From Terriglobia bacterium (lineage in GTDB: Bacteria > Acidobacteriota > Terriglobia > Terriglobales > Acidobacteriaceae), in the NCBI GenBank assembly GCA_020072645.1, contig JAIQGK010000021.1:22292-86291 (forward strand): 64,000 bases of DNA. The letters run 5' to 3'. A model generated the notes under the pieces. The model made no database searches. It was not told where the DNA came from and was given only the letters and a program-made list of their open reading frames with translations. The first letter of the stretch is position 1; the number at the start of each line of letters is the position of its first letter. Of this stretch, positions 1-8,946 are shown piece after piece. Position numbers and translations under genes: made by a program.

Positions 1-2
1 TG

Positions 3-1148
3 CCCTTGTTCAGCCTGATCGCTTTTCAACGCCATGGCAGCGCGGCTGAAACGTCCATGGTGATGGTCTCTTTCTCCGTTCCGGTAATCCTTCTGGGCCC
101 GCTGGCAGGAGCTGTAGTTGATCGCTCAAGTCTAAAGCGGACACTGATTATTTGCGATCTTATCTGCGCGGTGCTTGCGGCGCTGCTGGCATTCTCAGGA
201 CATTTGTACCAGATGTATCTGCTCATGGCGGGGCTCAGCGCTGCCTCTTGCTTTTTTCTTCCAGGCCAGACCGCATTACTTCCCTTGATCCTCGGTGAGA
301 ATGAGCTGCTGGTTGCCAACTCCATCAACGTGCAGACGCTGCAACTGAACCAGGTATTCGCTCCCGCAGTTGTTGGATTTGCCGTAGCGTGGCTCGGTGT
401 GAGGAATTGTTTTTACCTGGATGCTGCATCATTCATCGTTTCGGCGCTGTTGGTTTCTACGATTCGCATTGAACGCAAAACGATTCGCGATGTTCCCACC
501 AGCAAGAGCATCTGGGTGGACCTGAAGGCTGGTCTCAAATTTATTGCCGGACACCCAGTGGCCCGCGTACTGGTGCTTACAATTGCCATTGCCAACGGCG
601 CGGTGGCGATCTTCGAGGCTTTGTTCGCGGTATATGTCAGGGACCTGCTTGGGGGCGGCGCAAAGATGTTTGGAAGCGTGACTTCAGCGCTGGGCGTCGG
701 CACCATCCTGGGCGCGATGCTTGTAGGCAGGTTCGCCCAAAGACAACCGCGACCGCGCATTATCAATGCCGGGTTTTTGGTTCAGGCAGTTTCTGTGTTC
801 GTCCTCGGGGTCTGGGCAATGCCGATCACAACCCTGGCCGCCAGCGTGGGATTGGGTGCAGGCGCAGCGCTGGTTTTCCTGAGCGCTCAGACGTTCGCCC
901 TGGAAGAAGTCCCTCCTGAGATGCTGGGGCGTGTGACGAGCACAGCTACGTCCGTCTTTCTTATTGTGCAGCTTGCTTCATTTGGCAGCAGCGGATTGCT
1001 GGCGACATGGCTGGGAATGCGCAACCTTTGTTATATCGCCGTCATAGTCGTGGTCCTGACCGCAATCGTCGCTCATTTCTGGATTCGAAGAGGACAAGGT
1101 GCTCAAGCCAAAAACGAGGGCATTTTGGAAGAGAGCTTTCGCCCGTAG
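3..1148 (+). CDS. MFS transporter, 5' end outside window
   Basis: Multi-pass inner-membrane exporter of the major facilitator superfamily, closest in style to the EntS/MFS_3 group of drug or siderophore exporters. About ten hydrophobic helices can be read. The loop GPLAGAVVDRSSLKR, followed by a helix, is the MFS motif-A region between helices 2 and 3. The reading frame is open to the left edge and the first transmembrane helix is missing, so the true start lies upstream of the window; the TTG at 6 is not a convincing start. The C-terminus is charged and polar. Only 39 bp separate it from the ADOP permease gene downstream, so the two are probably co-transcribed. The substrate cannot be told from sequence. 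Confidence 0.85.
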   Translation, partial: PLFSLIAFQRHGSAAETSMVMVSFSVPVILLGPLAGAVVDRSSLKRTLIICDLICAVLAALLAFSGHLYQMYLLMAGLSAASCFFLPGQTALLPLILGENELLVANSINVQTLQLNQVFAPAVVGFAVAWLGVRNCFYLDAASFIVSALLVSTIRIERKTIRDVPTSKSIWVDLKAGLKFIAGHPVARVLVLTIAIANGAVAIFEALFAVYVRDLLGGGAKMFGSVTSALGVGTILGAMLVGRFAQRQPRPRIINAGFLVQAVSVFVLGVWAMPITTLAASVGLGAGAALVFLSAQTFALEEVPPEMLGRVTSTATSVFLIVQLASFGSSGLLATWLGMRNLCYIAVIVVVLTAIVAHFWIRRGQGAQAKNEGILEESFRP

Positions 1149-1187
1149 TCAGCATCGCGAAAAATTGTTCTTTGAGGAAAGCGAACA

Positions 1188-3734
1188 ATGCAAGGAGTTT
1201 CCTGGTTGAATACCATTCTGCGCGACGTGCTTTACGCGCTTCGGCAGTTCGTCCGAAATCCTCTGTTTACGATTGTCGCGGTGAGTTCTCTAGCCGTTGG
1301 AATAGGCGCGAACACAGCGATCTTCAGTGTGATGGATGCAGCTTTGCTGAAATCGTTGCCGGTGGCCAATCCGCAGGAACTGGTCATGTTTACTGATCCT
1401 AATGCGTCAGGCGTCACTACCGGACTAAATACGGGCGAGCGGCACCTCATGACCTTTGCCGAGTTTGCTCAATTGCGCGATCATGCCACCAGCCTCTCCG
1501 GGATGTTCGCAACAGAGGCGGACCTCAATCGCTGGCACGTGCGCATTGGCGGTGGCCCGATTGAAGAAGCGCGAGGACGCCTGGTTTCTGAAGGATACTT
1601 TTCAGTCCTGGGTCTTCAACCCGCGATAGGAAGGTTCTTTACATCCAGCGACGCAAAAGGTCCCGGGCAGGATCCTTATGCCGTGATTAGCTACGATTAC
1701 TGGCAAAGCCGGTTTGGCGGAAAACCGACAGTGTTGGGCACGGCGATTCAGGTTGGGAACGCCAGTCTGACGGTGATCGCTGTTGCTAAGCGTGGGTTTC
1801 GCGGTGAAACGGTGGGAGAGAGTACCGATTTCTGGATGCCCGTGATGATGCAGCCGATGGTCATTCCCGGGCGAGACTGGCTGAGTGAAAATTTGTCACA
1901 GAGTGCTGAAAAAATCATGTGGCTGCACACGTTCGGACGTCTTAAGCCCGGCGTGAGTTCAAGCAAGGCGCAGACTGAAATAAATGTTCTCTTCCGGCAG
2001 GCTATCGAAAACAGTTATCCCACTTCACTTTCTCCTGAATTGCGGAGACAGGCACTGGACCAGCGGTTGGTGCTGCATGAAGCGCGCACGGGCGTCTTCG
2101 CAAACAGGAACGATTTTTCACAACAACTGTTCCTGTTGCTGGGAGCCGCAATTGTGGTGCTGGCAATCGCATGCATTAATGTAGCCAACCTGCTGCTGGC
2201 TCGAGGCTCCAACAGAAGCAAAGAAGTGGCGCTCCGGCTTTCCATCGGCGCCACCCGGGCACGCATCATAAGGCAATTCCTGACTGAGAGCCTTGTGCTC
2301 TCATTCCTTGGAGGTCTTTTTGCTCTGCTGCTGGCCTGGGGTGCTTCACGGCTTCTGATCATATTTTTGGCCAGTGGGCCGAATGGCCTGGAACTTACGC
2401 CAGCACTGGATGGGAAAGTATTGTGGTTCACTCTCTTTGCTGTGGTCTTTTCTGGAATCATTTTTGGATTGGCGCCCGCACTTCGCGGAACAAACATTGA
2501 CTTGAACGATAGCCTGCGCGATAGCGGTCATGCCACCGCTTCAACGGGGAAGGTGAAACTTACGCAGGGCCTTGTGGTAGGGCAGATTGGGCTCTCATTG
2601 CTTGCGGTAATTCTGGCCGGATTATTTCTGCGTACCATCTGGAATCTGCAATCGGTCGGGTTAGGTTATCCAAAAGAGAAGCTCTTGCTCATAACGGTGG
2701 ATGGCGTAACGGCCGGTTATAAGGGGCCGCAATTATCCAACCTGTGGCGTGACCTGAATGCCAGATTGCAGGCCTTGCCCGGCGTGCAAGCCGTGAGTTA
2801 TTCCATCAATGGACTTTTCAGCGGGTCTGAAGCTGACGATGAAATTGCCGTGGAAGGATTCACTCCACAAAACGAAGACGAAAAAACGTCACGGTTTGAC
2901 ATGGTAGGCCCCGGTTATTTTTCCACTCTTGGCGTGCCTCTGCTGCGAGGCCGAGAACTCGGAGTGTCTGATGGCCCCGCCGCGCCGCATGTAGCCGTAA
3001 TTAATGAAGCATTCGCCAATCGATTTTTTGCCGGGCGTAGCCCGATTGGAAGGCACATTACACAGGACCCAGGTAACGAGAAAAATATCATGGAGGTAGT
3101 GGGAGTGGCGAGGAATGTCCGTGACCACGCTTTGCGTGGAGACGTGCCGCCGCGCTTTTACGTTCCCGGCGATCAGGGAATGGGTGGGCCAAACGAGTGG
3201 GCCACGTTTGAGATCCGTACCGCGGGCGATCCTAAATATATGCTGGATGCGGTGCGCAAGACCATCGTAAATGCTGATGCGAAACTGTATCCGACCAAGG
3301 AGCGCCCCCTAGTGGAGTCGCTGGAGAGCACCATGTCTCAACCGCGAATGATGGCAAGGCTTTGCGCCGTTTTTGGTATGGTGGGATTATTGCTGGCCGC
3401 CGGAGGTCTCTATGGAGTCCTTTCCTACGGCATAGCCAGGCGAACGAATGAGATTGGCATCCGTATGGCGCTGGGCGCAGCGCCGGGAAGGGTAATCGGC
3501 ATGGTATTGCGAGAGACTGGAATGATGCTCGCTATCGGATCGGTGTTCGGGATCGTGCTGACATTTGCCTGCGCTCGACTGATTGCCGGCCGGCTTTACG
3601 GTCTCAGCACACTCGATCCGCTTACAATCCTGAGCGCCGTTGGACTTTTTGCGATTGTGGCCGCGATTGCCGCTTTCGTTCCCGCTGCCCGCGCTGCCCG
3701 CGTGAATCCAATCAGAGCTTTGCGGCACGAATAG
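1188..3734 (+). CDS. ADOP-type ABC permease (double MacB_PCD/FtsX)
   Basis: 848-aa inner-membrane permease with the duplicated architecture of acidobacterial duplicated orphan permeases. A first MacB periplasmic core follows TM1 (about residues 20-45). An FtsX block lies at about 315-420, with an ARGSNRSKEVALRLSIGA signature. A second periplasmic domain spans about 480-690 and a second FtsX block about 730-848, with RRTNEIGIRMALGAAPGRVI. Each FtsX block has the usual EIxxRxAxGA-type cytoplasmic loop that contacts an ATPase. No ABC ATPase gene is adjacent, which is typical of this family and the reason it is called orphan. The ATG at 1188 is preceded by a GAGG Shine-Dalgarno. Known relatives are linked to export of peptides, lipids or antimicrobials; the specific substrate is unknown. 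Confidence 0.92.
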   Translation: MQGVSWLNTILRDVLYALRQFVRNPLFTIVAVSSLAVGIGANTAIFSVMDAALLKSLPVANPQELVMFTDPNASGVTTGLNTGERHLMTFAEFAQLRDHATSLSGMFATEADLNRWHVRIGGGPIEEARGRLVSEGYFSVLGLQPAIGRFFTSSDAKGPGQDPYAVISYDYWQSRFGGKPTVLGTAIQVGNASLTVIAVAKRGFRGETVGESTDFWMPVMMQPMVIPGRDWLSENLSQSAEKIMWLHTFGRLKPGVSSSKAQTEINVLFRQAIENSYPTSLSPELRRQALDQRLVLHEARTGVFANRNDFSQQLFLLLGAAIVVLAIACINVANLLLARGSNRSKEVALRLSIGATRARIIRQFLTESLVLSFLGGLFALLLAWGASRLLIIFLASGPNGLELTPALDGKVLWFTLFAVVFSGIIFGLAPALRGTNIDLNDSLRDSGHATASTGKVKLTQGLVVGQIGLSLLAVILAGLFLRTIWNLQSVGLGYPKEKLLLITVDGVTAGYKGPQLSNLWRDLNARLQALPGVQAVSYSINGLFSGSEADDEIAVEGFTPQNEDEKTSRFDMVGPGYFSTLGVPLLRGRELGVSDGPAAPHVAVINEAFANRFFAGRSPIGRHITQDPGNEKNIMEVVGVARNVRDHALRGDVPPRFYVPGDQGMGGPNEWATFEIRTAGDPKYMLDAVRKTIVNADAKLYPTKERPLVESLESTMSQPRMMARLCAVFGMVGLLLAAGGLYGVLSYGIARRTNEIGIRMALGAAPGRVIGMVLRETGMMLAIGSVFGIVLTFACARLIAGRLYGLSTLDPLTILSAVGLFAIVAAIAAFVPAARAARVNPIRALRHE

Positions 3735-3739
3735 AGTAT

Positions 3740-6073
3740 TTACAAAACATATTTGCGACAAACATAGGTTGCATCGCTGCCATCCATTCCAATGATGCTG
3801 GATGGACGCGGCTGCGTATTTACTGGCAGGCCATAGGACCGGTCCATTACCCAGAATGAAAGAGCGGAAGGACCTTGGACCGTGAGTTCAAGTTCCACGC
3901 CTTCATCTCCCATTGCGTACAAGGTCAGGCCAAAGCGGCTGCCTTTATGCACCGCAACATCTCTCCCCGCCACTTTTGCCGCGACGGGTTGAACATCGTC
4001 AGGAAATCTCACGTACAGCATTTCGGCTTTTCGCTGCGATCTAAGTCTTAGCTTCAGCCGGTGGAGGCCGTCCTCCTGCTTGTGCTCGACATTTTCGATA
4101 AGAGGCGGCAGCAGGGGAATCGCGGGCGTGCCGGCCGAGATCAGCGGTCGCGTTAATCCAGCCAGATAGTCCGGCAAAGGATGCGGCGCAGGCTTGTTGG
4201 CGCCGAAGAACTGATGCGTCCAATCGTCAGGCTTCCGATCGTAGCTGATCCAGACTGCGCTATTGTCGTCTGCATTGAGACTGTAAACAATGCTGTCTGG
4301 TCGAGGATGTTCCGAACTGTATCCCGAAAGAGCAACGCCACAGCCGAGACAAACCACCGCGGCGACCGCAAGAAATCCCGACGCCCATCCCCTGGATGCG
4401 ACAGATGATGACCCAAGTGTGGGAAGCGATATCAGGAGGAACAAGGCGAGCAGCAGGGCCGACGCTACCGCGGAGATCATCTGCAAAGTCAGGAATATGT
4501 ACACCAGATAAATGACCGGCGCAAACAGGAGAATGGCTGCCACGAGGGCAGGGAGATTGCGTATCCAGTGTGTTGTGGATGGATGTGTTGTGGATTTTTT
4601 GCCAAAGTTGGAAGCAGCATTGCCCAGCAGTCCGAGCAGCAAAGGCCAGAACAAAAGGTAACTTCCGGAGGAGATCTTAAGCGCGAGGAGCCAGCTCAAA
4701 ACGAACCACAGCGACAAAGCTGCTAGAGAGAGTTCCTGGCCGCCGAGACGTCTGCGGAAAAAGCCAACCAGGAGCATTCCCACGCACGCGCCGAAAAGCA
4801 TGAGTGCGCTTAGAAGAAAAAGATTTGAAGGACAATCGCCAATGATCCGGCGACCGGCAAGAACGAAGGAAATGAGCCACCACGCGGCGGCAACGGCGGC
4901 AGCCAGCAGAATAAGAATCGCGAGGCAAGCAAGCAGGGCAAGAAAAAATTGCCGCCTGCTAAATTGAGGGCGGCGGAATGCAAGAATGAGCGTCACTGCG
5001 AACAAGAGTGTGACGAATATCTGTCCGCGAAGCACCCAACGCTGGCAGTATGTGACCAGCCTGCTGCCAAACCAATCGAAGAATACGTCGTCGTCTCGGG
5101 AATTCCGCAGCGCTGCTAAATCGACCTGCCCGAAATAACGAGTCAGCGCCAATCCATAGGAGCCGTGGTGTTGGAGAGAAGCAAGGCTGAGATGATCGGA
5201 AGTATCAAGGGGAGAGTGGTAGGCCTCAAGACCTTCACCAAAAGCGAAATTCAGCCCGGGAATTGCGGCCGGACGAAAAACAGTGAAATCAGTGTCATTG
5301 GGAAGGATTTTGTACAGTTCATAAAACAAGGATGAACCGACGGGGTACGGCGCGACATGGGCAACGGCCTCAATGAGCGGCCGGTTATTCCTACTGGTTT
5401 CAAAAAGAAGCGAGGGCCCACGATTACCACGCGCCTCAAAGTTCAGGATGAGACCAGCATCTTTCATCCAGGGGTGCGAATGGGCAAAGGCTTCAGCCCC
5501 CAGGAGTCCAGCCTCTTCTCCATCTGTGAATAGCGCGATGACGTCGCGCTGGATGGGCGGGCCCTGCTTGAGTGCCCGAAGAATTTCAAGAATAGAAGCT
5601 ACGCCAGATGCATCATCTCCGGCGCCCGGAGCGCGGTAAACTGAATCATAGTGCGCCATTAAGATAATTGCCGGGCCAGATGCTGTGCCGGGAAGGCGTC
5701 CCACAATGTCATTTGTTTTTCCAGCTATGATCAGGCGTGCGGTGGGATCCACGCCAATGGATGGAAAAATCTGTGGTTGCAAACCAAGATTGGTAAGCTG
5801 CGTCACCAAATAATTGCGCGCCGCGGCATCCGCTGGTGAGCCGAGAGGATGGGGTACGGCAGCAATTTCTCGCACGTGGACGAGCGCCCGCTCTGCAGAA
5901 AATTCATTTTCAGGAGCGGTTGCGGGTAACGGCTGAGGCGCATGCAATGCTCTTATAGAGAGGATGGCCAGCGCGATGATCGAAATCCAAAGTATAAAGA
6001 CCTTTACAAACGAAGGAGGGACAGAACCTTGCTGCCCCCTGGAGGCGATGCCATCCTGCTTCAAGTCAGCCAT
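3740..6073 (-). CDS. M28 family zinc peptidase with C-terminal membrane domain
   Basis: 777-aa membrane-anchored metallo-aminopeptidase resembling vacuolar/ER M28 (PFF1-like) proteases. A signal-anchor helix lies at about residues 22-42. The M28 catalytic domain spans about 60-400 and shows HYDS (His141), GDDASG (Asp153/154), DGEEAGLLG (Glu186 catalytic, Glu187 ligand) and YHSPLDT for the last zinc ligand. Roughly eight transmembrane helices follow (about 400-640), then a C-terminal extracytoplasmic beta-rich domain. The frame is open to 6439, but that would overlap the divergent gene. The ATG at 6073 starts MADLKQDG just before the anchor helix and is preferred. It is convergent with the ADOP gene (5-bp gap) and divergent from the dehydratase-like gene. 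It probably trims peptides outside the cytoplasm. Confidence 0.88.
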   Translation of the reverse strand: MADLKQDGIASRGQQGSVPPSFVKVFILWISIIALAILSIRALHAPQPLPATAPENEFSAERALVHVREIAAVPHPLGSPADAAARNYLVTQLTNLGLQPQIFPSIGVDPTARLIIAGKTNDIVGRLPGTASGPAIILMAHYDSVYRAPGAGDDASGVASILEILRALKQGPPIQRDVIALFTDGEEAGLLGAEAFAHSHPWMKDAGLILNFEARGNRGPSLLFETSRNNRPLIEAVAHVAPYPVGSSLFYELYKILPNDTDFTVFRPAAIPGLNFAFGEGLEAYHSPLDTSDHLSLASLQHHGSYGLALTRYFGQVDLAALRNSRDDDVFFDWFGSRLVTYCQRWVLRGQIFVTLLFAVTLILAFRRPQFSRRQFFLALLACLAILILLAAAVAAAWWLISFVLAGRRIIGDCPSNLFLLSALMLFGACVGMLLVGFFRRRLGGQELSLAALSLWFVLSWLLALKISSGSYLLFWPLLLGLLGNAASNFGKKSTTHPSTTHWIRNLPALVAAILLFAPVIYLVYIFLTLQMISAVASALLLALFLLISLPTLGSSSVASRGWASGFLAVAAVVCLGCGVALSGYSSEHPRPDSIVYSLNADDNSAVWISYDRKPDDWTHQFFGANKPAPHPLPDYLAGLTRPLISAGTPAIPLLPPLIENVEHKQEDGLHRLKLRLRSQRKAEMLYVRFPDDVQPVAAKVAGRDVAVHKGSRFGLTLYAMGDEGVELELTVQGPSALSFWVMDRSYGLPVNTQPRPSSIIGMDGSDATYVCRKYVL

Positions 6074-6177
6074 GCGGAACAGTATATAAAGGGAATAGTT
6101 TGAAATTGCAGGGTAATTGTTTAATAAGATATGGCGAAAATCATTTTGGGAAATCGCTGCGATCCGGGGATTTACTG

Positions 6178-8784
6178 ATGCCCGGTCCGAGCCATGCTTT
6201 GCCGCCGCACTTAGAGATACTGGTTCCCTTTGAATGGGGGATCTGGCGCTGGTTTGTGTTGCGCGGAGCCGGTTTTCCGGCAGAACGGATTGAGGGACTT
6301 GCGCCGGCCTGCGCTGCTGCAGCAGACGCGCTGATACTGGCAGAGGAGCGTGTCCAATCGCTATTTCAAAATGCCATCCGCACCTTAAATAAAACAATGG
6401 ACGAGCTGCGCCGGCAAGGCGAAGATCGTTATAGCGCAATGTTTAAGACTGTGCTCAACGCGCGGCGTCGGCTCGCGGAAGGCAAGATACCGCGCACCGA
6501 AGACTTTTTTCCAGAGATCCAGCGGATGTTCCATGAAATCTCTGATGCGATGCAGGCGTGTGAGCGTCTCAATGCCGAATGGGTCCAGAGCTTCGAGCAG
6601 TCTCTATCCGCCCAAACAGAAACATTGCGGCAATTTGCGTGCGACCCGAAGTTCCAGGAAGCAGTTGTCTGGCAAAATCGGCAGGCATTTGAAACCGCCC
6701 TGCAATCTGTTGCGCGTGAGCACGGAGGAGTGCTGAGAAATCAGCGGCAACGCAATCATGAGGAACTTGTAGCCAACTATGCCCAGCGATATTGCGTGAA
6801 AAATGACACCATCGGGTTCTTTGGACCGGTGGCCTGGGGCAGGATTGAGTCTGGCTCGCGCGTGATCGAACTCAGTTATGGGCCTTCGCTGACCAAACGA
6901 CGCCAGACCTATTTTGAAAATTGGGCAATCGATAAAGTTGCAGCCGGCATTTCGCAGCTGAAGGGCATGGATTGGTGGATTTCCCCTCGCCTTATTCCCG
7001 ACGCTTTCATCGAGAAGGGAATGTTGCAGCGTCCTGGTTTCTCGCCTGTCGCGCTTTCTGAACTGGAGCAGGCAATACTATCCCGATGCAATGGCAAAGT
7101 ATTACCGCAAGAAATATTGCATGCAATCCACGCCGATCCGCGACTTTGCGATTGCAGTCAGCAGGACCTGCGTGCGGTGCTAAAAGCCAAAGCCGACGAG
7201 GGTGTCCTCGTCTGGCGGTTTCTGGTTCCGGTTGAAGTCAATTCAGAAATCGCTCTGCGCGAGCAACTGCTCAGGGTTGGTGACCCTGAGCTTCGCACAA
7301 CAGCGCTCAACCATCTGGACAAGATTGAAGCGGCGCGCAGGGAAGTAGAGGGCACTGCCGGCGATCCAAACCGACTGAATCGGGCAATGCGCAACGTTGA
7401 GTTTGTTTTTGAAGAGATCACAAATGTTCAGGGAAATCGAAATCCAGGAACCACCTATGGCGGACGAACAGTTGTCTATGAAGATTGCCAGAGAGATTTA
7501 GGAATCCGAATCGCGCCCGATCTACTCAGCCCAATTGCTCCGGCCCTCTCGCTTCTTCTGAAAAGTTTGCGCTGGTTCATGCAATCAACAGCGCTGGAAT
7601 TTCAGCGATTGTTTGTGCAGACATATCGTGAGCTTGCTGTGGCCCAATCCAGCAGCGGCGTTCGATTGCAGGATTGGTGGAACTATACGGAGCCAAAACT
7701 TCTCAACGCTTCATCGTTGGACGAAGTAGAGAAACTCTTTCGCCAGAAGTGGGACGAAATTTTGGCGATCGGGCAACAAGATTCGATGGTCCAACTTAAA
7801 AGCGATGATCTGAAGGAAAAGGTGGAACAGCTGTTCCCCGAACTCGGCGCCGGATATTATCCTGTGCGCTATTTTTGTCCTGACCTTATGCTGGCAGCGG
7901 AGGATGAGGAGGCTGCTAGCAGAGGCGAGTTGCTATATGTATTAGGTGAAGTGCATGCGGGAAAAAATACTCTGTGCCATGCCGCGCTGGTCAAGCAACA
8001 TCCCAACCGCCACGAACTGGTTGAAGCGACGCAATGGGACCTGGCTTCCAGCTGTTTCAAAATTCTCAACACGCATGCGAACCCATTCACAACGGTCAGA
8101 ACCAGTGAAGGCGTGTTGCGCCCGGCAGATTACTTCCTGGCCACCACGCCGGATGCCATTGCTCCCAGCGGACACGATTCCCACCCTATCAGCGGACTCG
8201 TGCTGACTGAGCACGATGAAACGATTGAAGTGGTCAGCGTTGCTGATGGACGGCGTTTTCACATTCTTGAAGCGTTTTCCGATCTTCTTTTTGCGTTTGT
8301 AATGAATAAGGCGTCGTGGATTCCGCCATTGCGGCATGCTCCCCGCGTATTGATCGATAAGCTGGTGATTCATCGCGAAACGTGGCGCTTTCGCAACGGC
8401 GACCTGGATTTCGCAGCGGAAAAAGATGAAGGCAAACGTTTTCTGGAGGCCAGAAGATGGATGAAAAGCCACAGCCTGCCGCGGAAATTATTTGTGAAAA
8501 GCGCTTTGGAGGTAAAACCGTTCTATGTGGACATGGAAAGCCCCGTGCTGGTGGAAATTCTGTGCCGCGCGATCCGCCGCATGAATTCTTCGAGCGGAGA
8601 AGGTGAAGAGATCATCTTTTCAGAGATGCTTCCCGGTTCCCAACAATTATGGCTGCGGGACGCGAAGGGCAGCAGCTACACGAGCGAACTGCGCTTTGCC
8701 GTGGTAGATCTTAAGGCACGGTCGTTGTCCGCGATCGGGCAAAAGCATGCCGGGTTCGATCCGCCATTGTTTTCGGGTTGCTAG
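6178..8784 (+). CDS. Lanthipeptide dehydratase (LanB)-like protein
   Basis: 868-aa protein matching the lantibiotic-dehydratase N-terminal family. The clearest signature is KNDTIGFFGPVAWGRI at about residues 205-220, a hallmark of LanB-type enzymes that glutamylate Ser/Thr of a precursor peptide using Glu-tRNA. The C-terminal half is consistent with the rest of a LanB fold but no separate elimination or SpaB_C domain was recognised. ATG 6178 (MPGPSHAL) is preferred over the upstream in-frame TTG at 6100, whose leader is not protein-like and runs toward the divergent M28 promoter. No LanC, LanM, radical SAM or RiPP exporter gene is adjacent, although an ADOP permease and an M28 peptidase lie just upstream. 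The precursor substrate is unknown. Confidence 0.78.
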   Translation: MPGPSHALPPHLEILVPFEWGIWRWFVLRGAGFPAERIEGLAPACAAAADALILAEERVQSLFQNAIRTLNKTMDELRRQGEDRYSAMFKTVLNARRRLAEGKIPRTEDFFPEIQRMFHEISDAMQACERLNAEWVQSFEQSLSAQTETLRQFACDPKFQEAVVWQNRQAFETALQSVAREHGGVLRNQRQRNHEELVANYAQRYCVKNDTIGFFGPVAWGRIESGSRVIELSYGPSLTKRRQTYFENWAIDKVAAGISQLKGMDWWISPRLIPDAFIEKGMLQRPGFSPVALSELEQAILSRCNGKVLPQEILHAIHADPRLCDCSQQDLRAVLKAKADEGVLVWRFLVPVEVNSEIALREQLLRVGDPELRTTALNHLDKIEAARREVEGTAGDPNRLNRAMRNVEFVFEEITNVQGNRNPGTTYGGRTVVYEDCQRDLGIRIAPDLLSPIAPALSLLLKSLRWFMQSTALEFQRLFVQTYRELAVAQSSSGVRLQDWWNYTEPKLLNASSLDEVEKLFRQKWDEILAIGQQDSMVQLKSDDLKEKVEQLFPELGAGYYPVRYFCPDLMLAAEDEEAASRGELLYVLGEVHAGKNTLCHAALVKQHPNRHELVEATQWDLASSCFKILNTHANPFTTVRTSEGVLRPADYFLATTPDAIAPSGHDSHPISGLVLTEHDETIEVVSVADGRRFHILEAFSDLLFAFVMNKASWIPPLRHAPRVLIDKLVIHRETWRFRNGDLDFAAEKDEGKRFLEARRWMKSHSLPRKLFVKSALEVKPFYVDMESPVLVEILCRAIRRMNSSSGEGEEIIFSEMLPGSQQLWLRDAKGSSYTSELRFAVVDLKARSLSAIGQKHAGFDPPLFSGC

Positions 8785-8946
8785 CTGCTCTTAATGATGC
8801 TGGCTTTGGACTCTTCATTTTGCAATCTGTCTATGCTCCGTTACTCGAAACAGAGAAGGAGTCATATTTCACGTCGCTATCAAATTCTTGCGCCAGCATT
8901 TCAACGACACGTCGTGCAAAGAAGATATTAGGCAGTATTTCGCGTG
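8785..8946. other. Short intergenic gap downstream of dehydratase-like gene
   Basis: 162 bp between convergent genes. It holds one short plus-strand ORF (ATG 8794, TAG 8929-8931, 45 codons) with no Shine-Dalgarno. The predicted peptide has a Ser/Cys-containing N-terminus and an Arg-rich C-terminus. Nothing shows that it is expressed. Confidence 0.3.
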
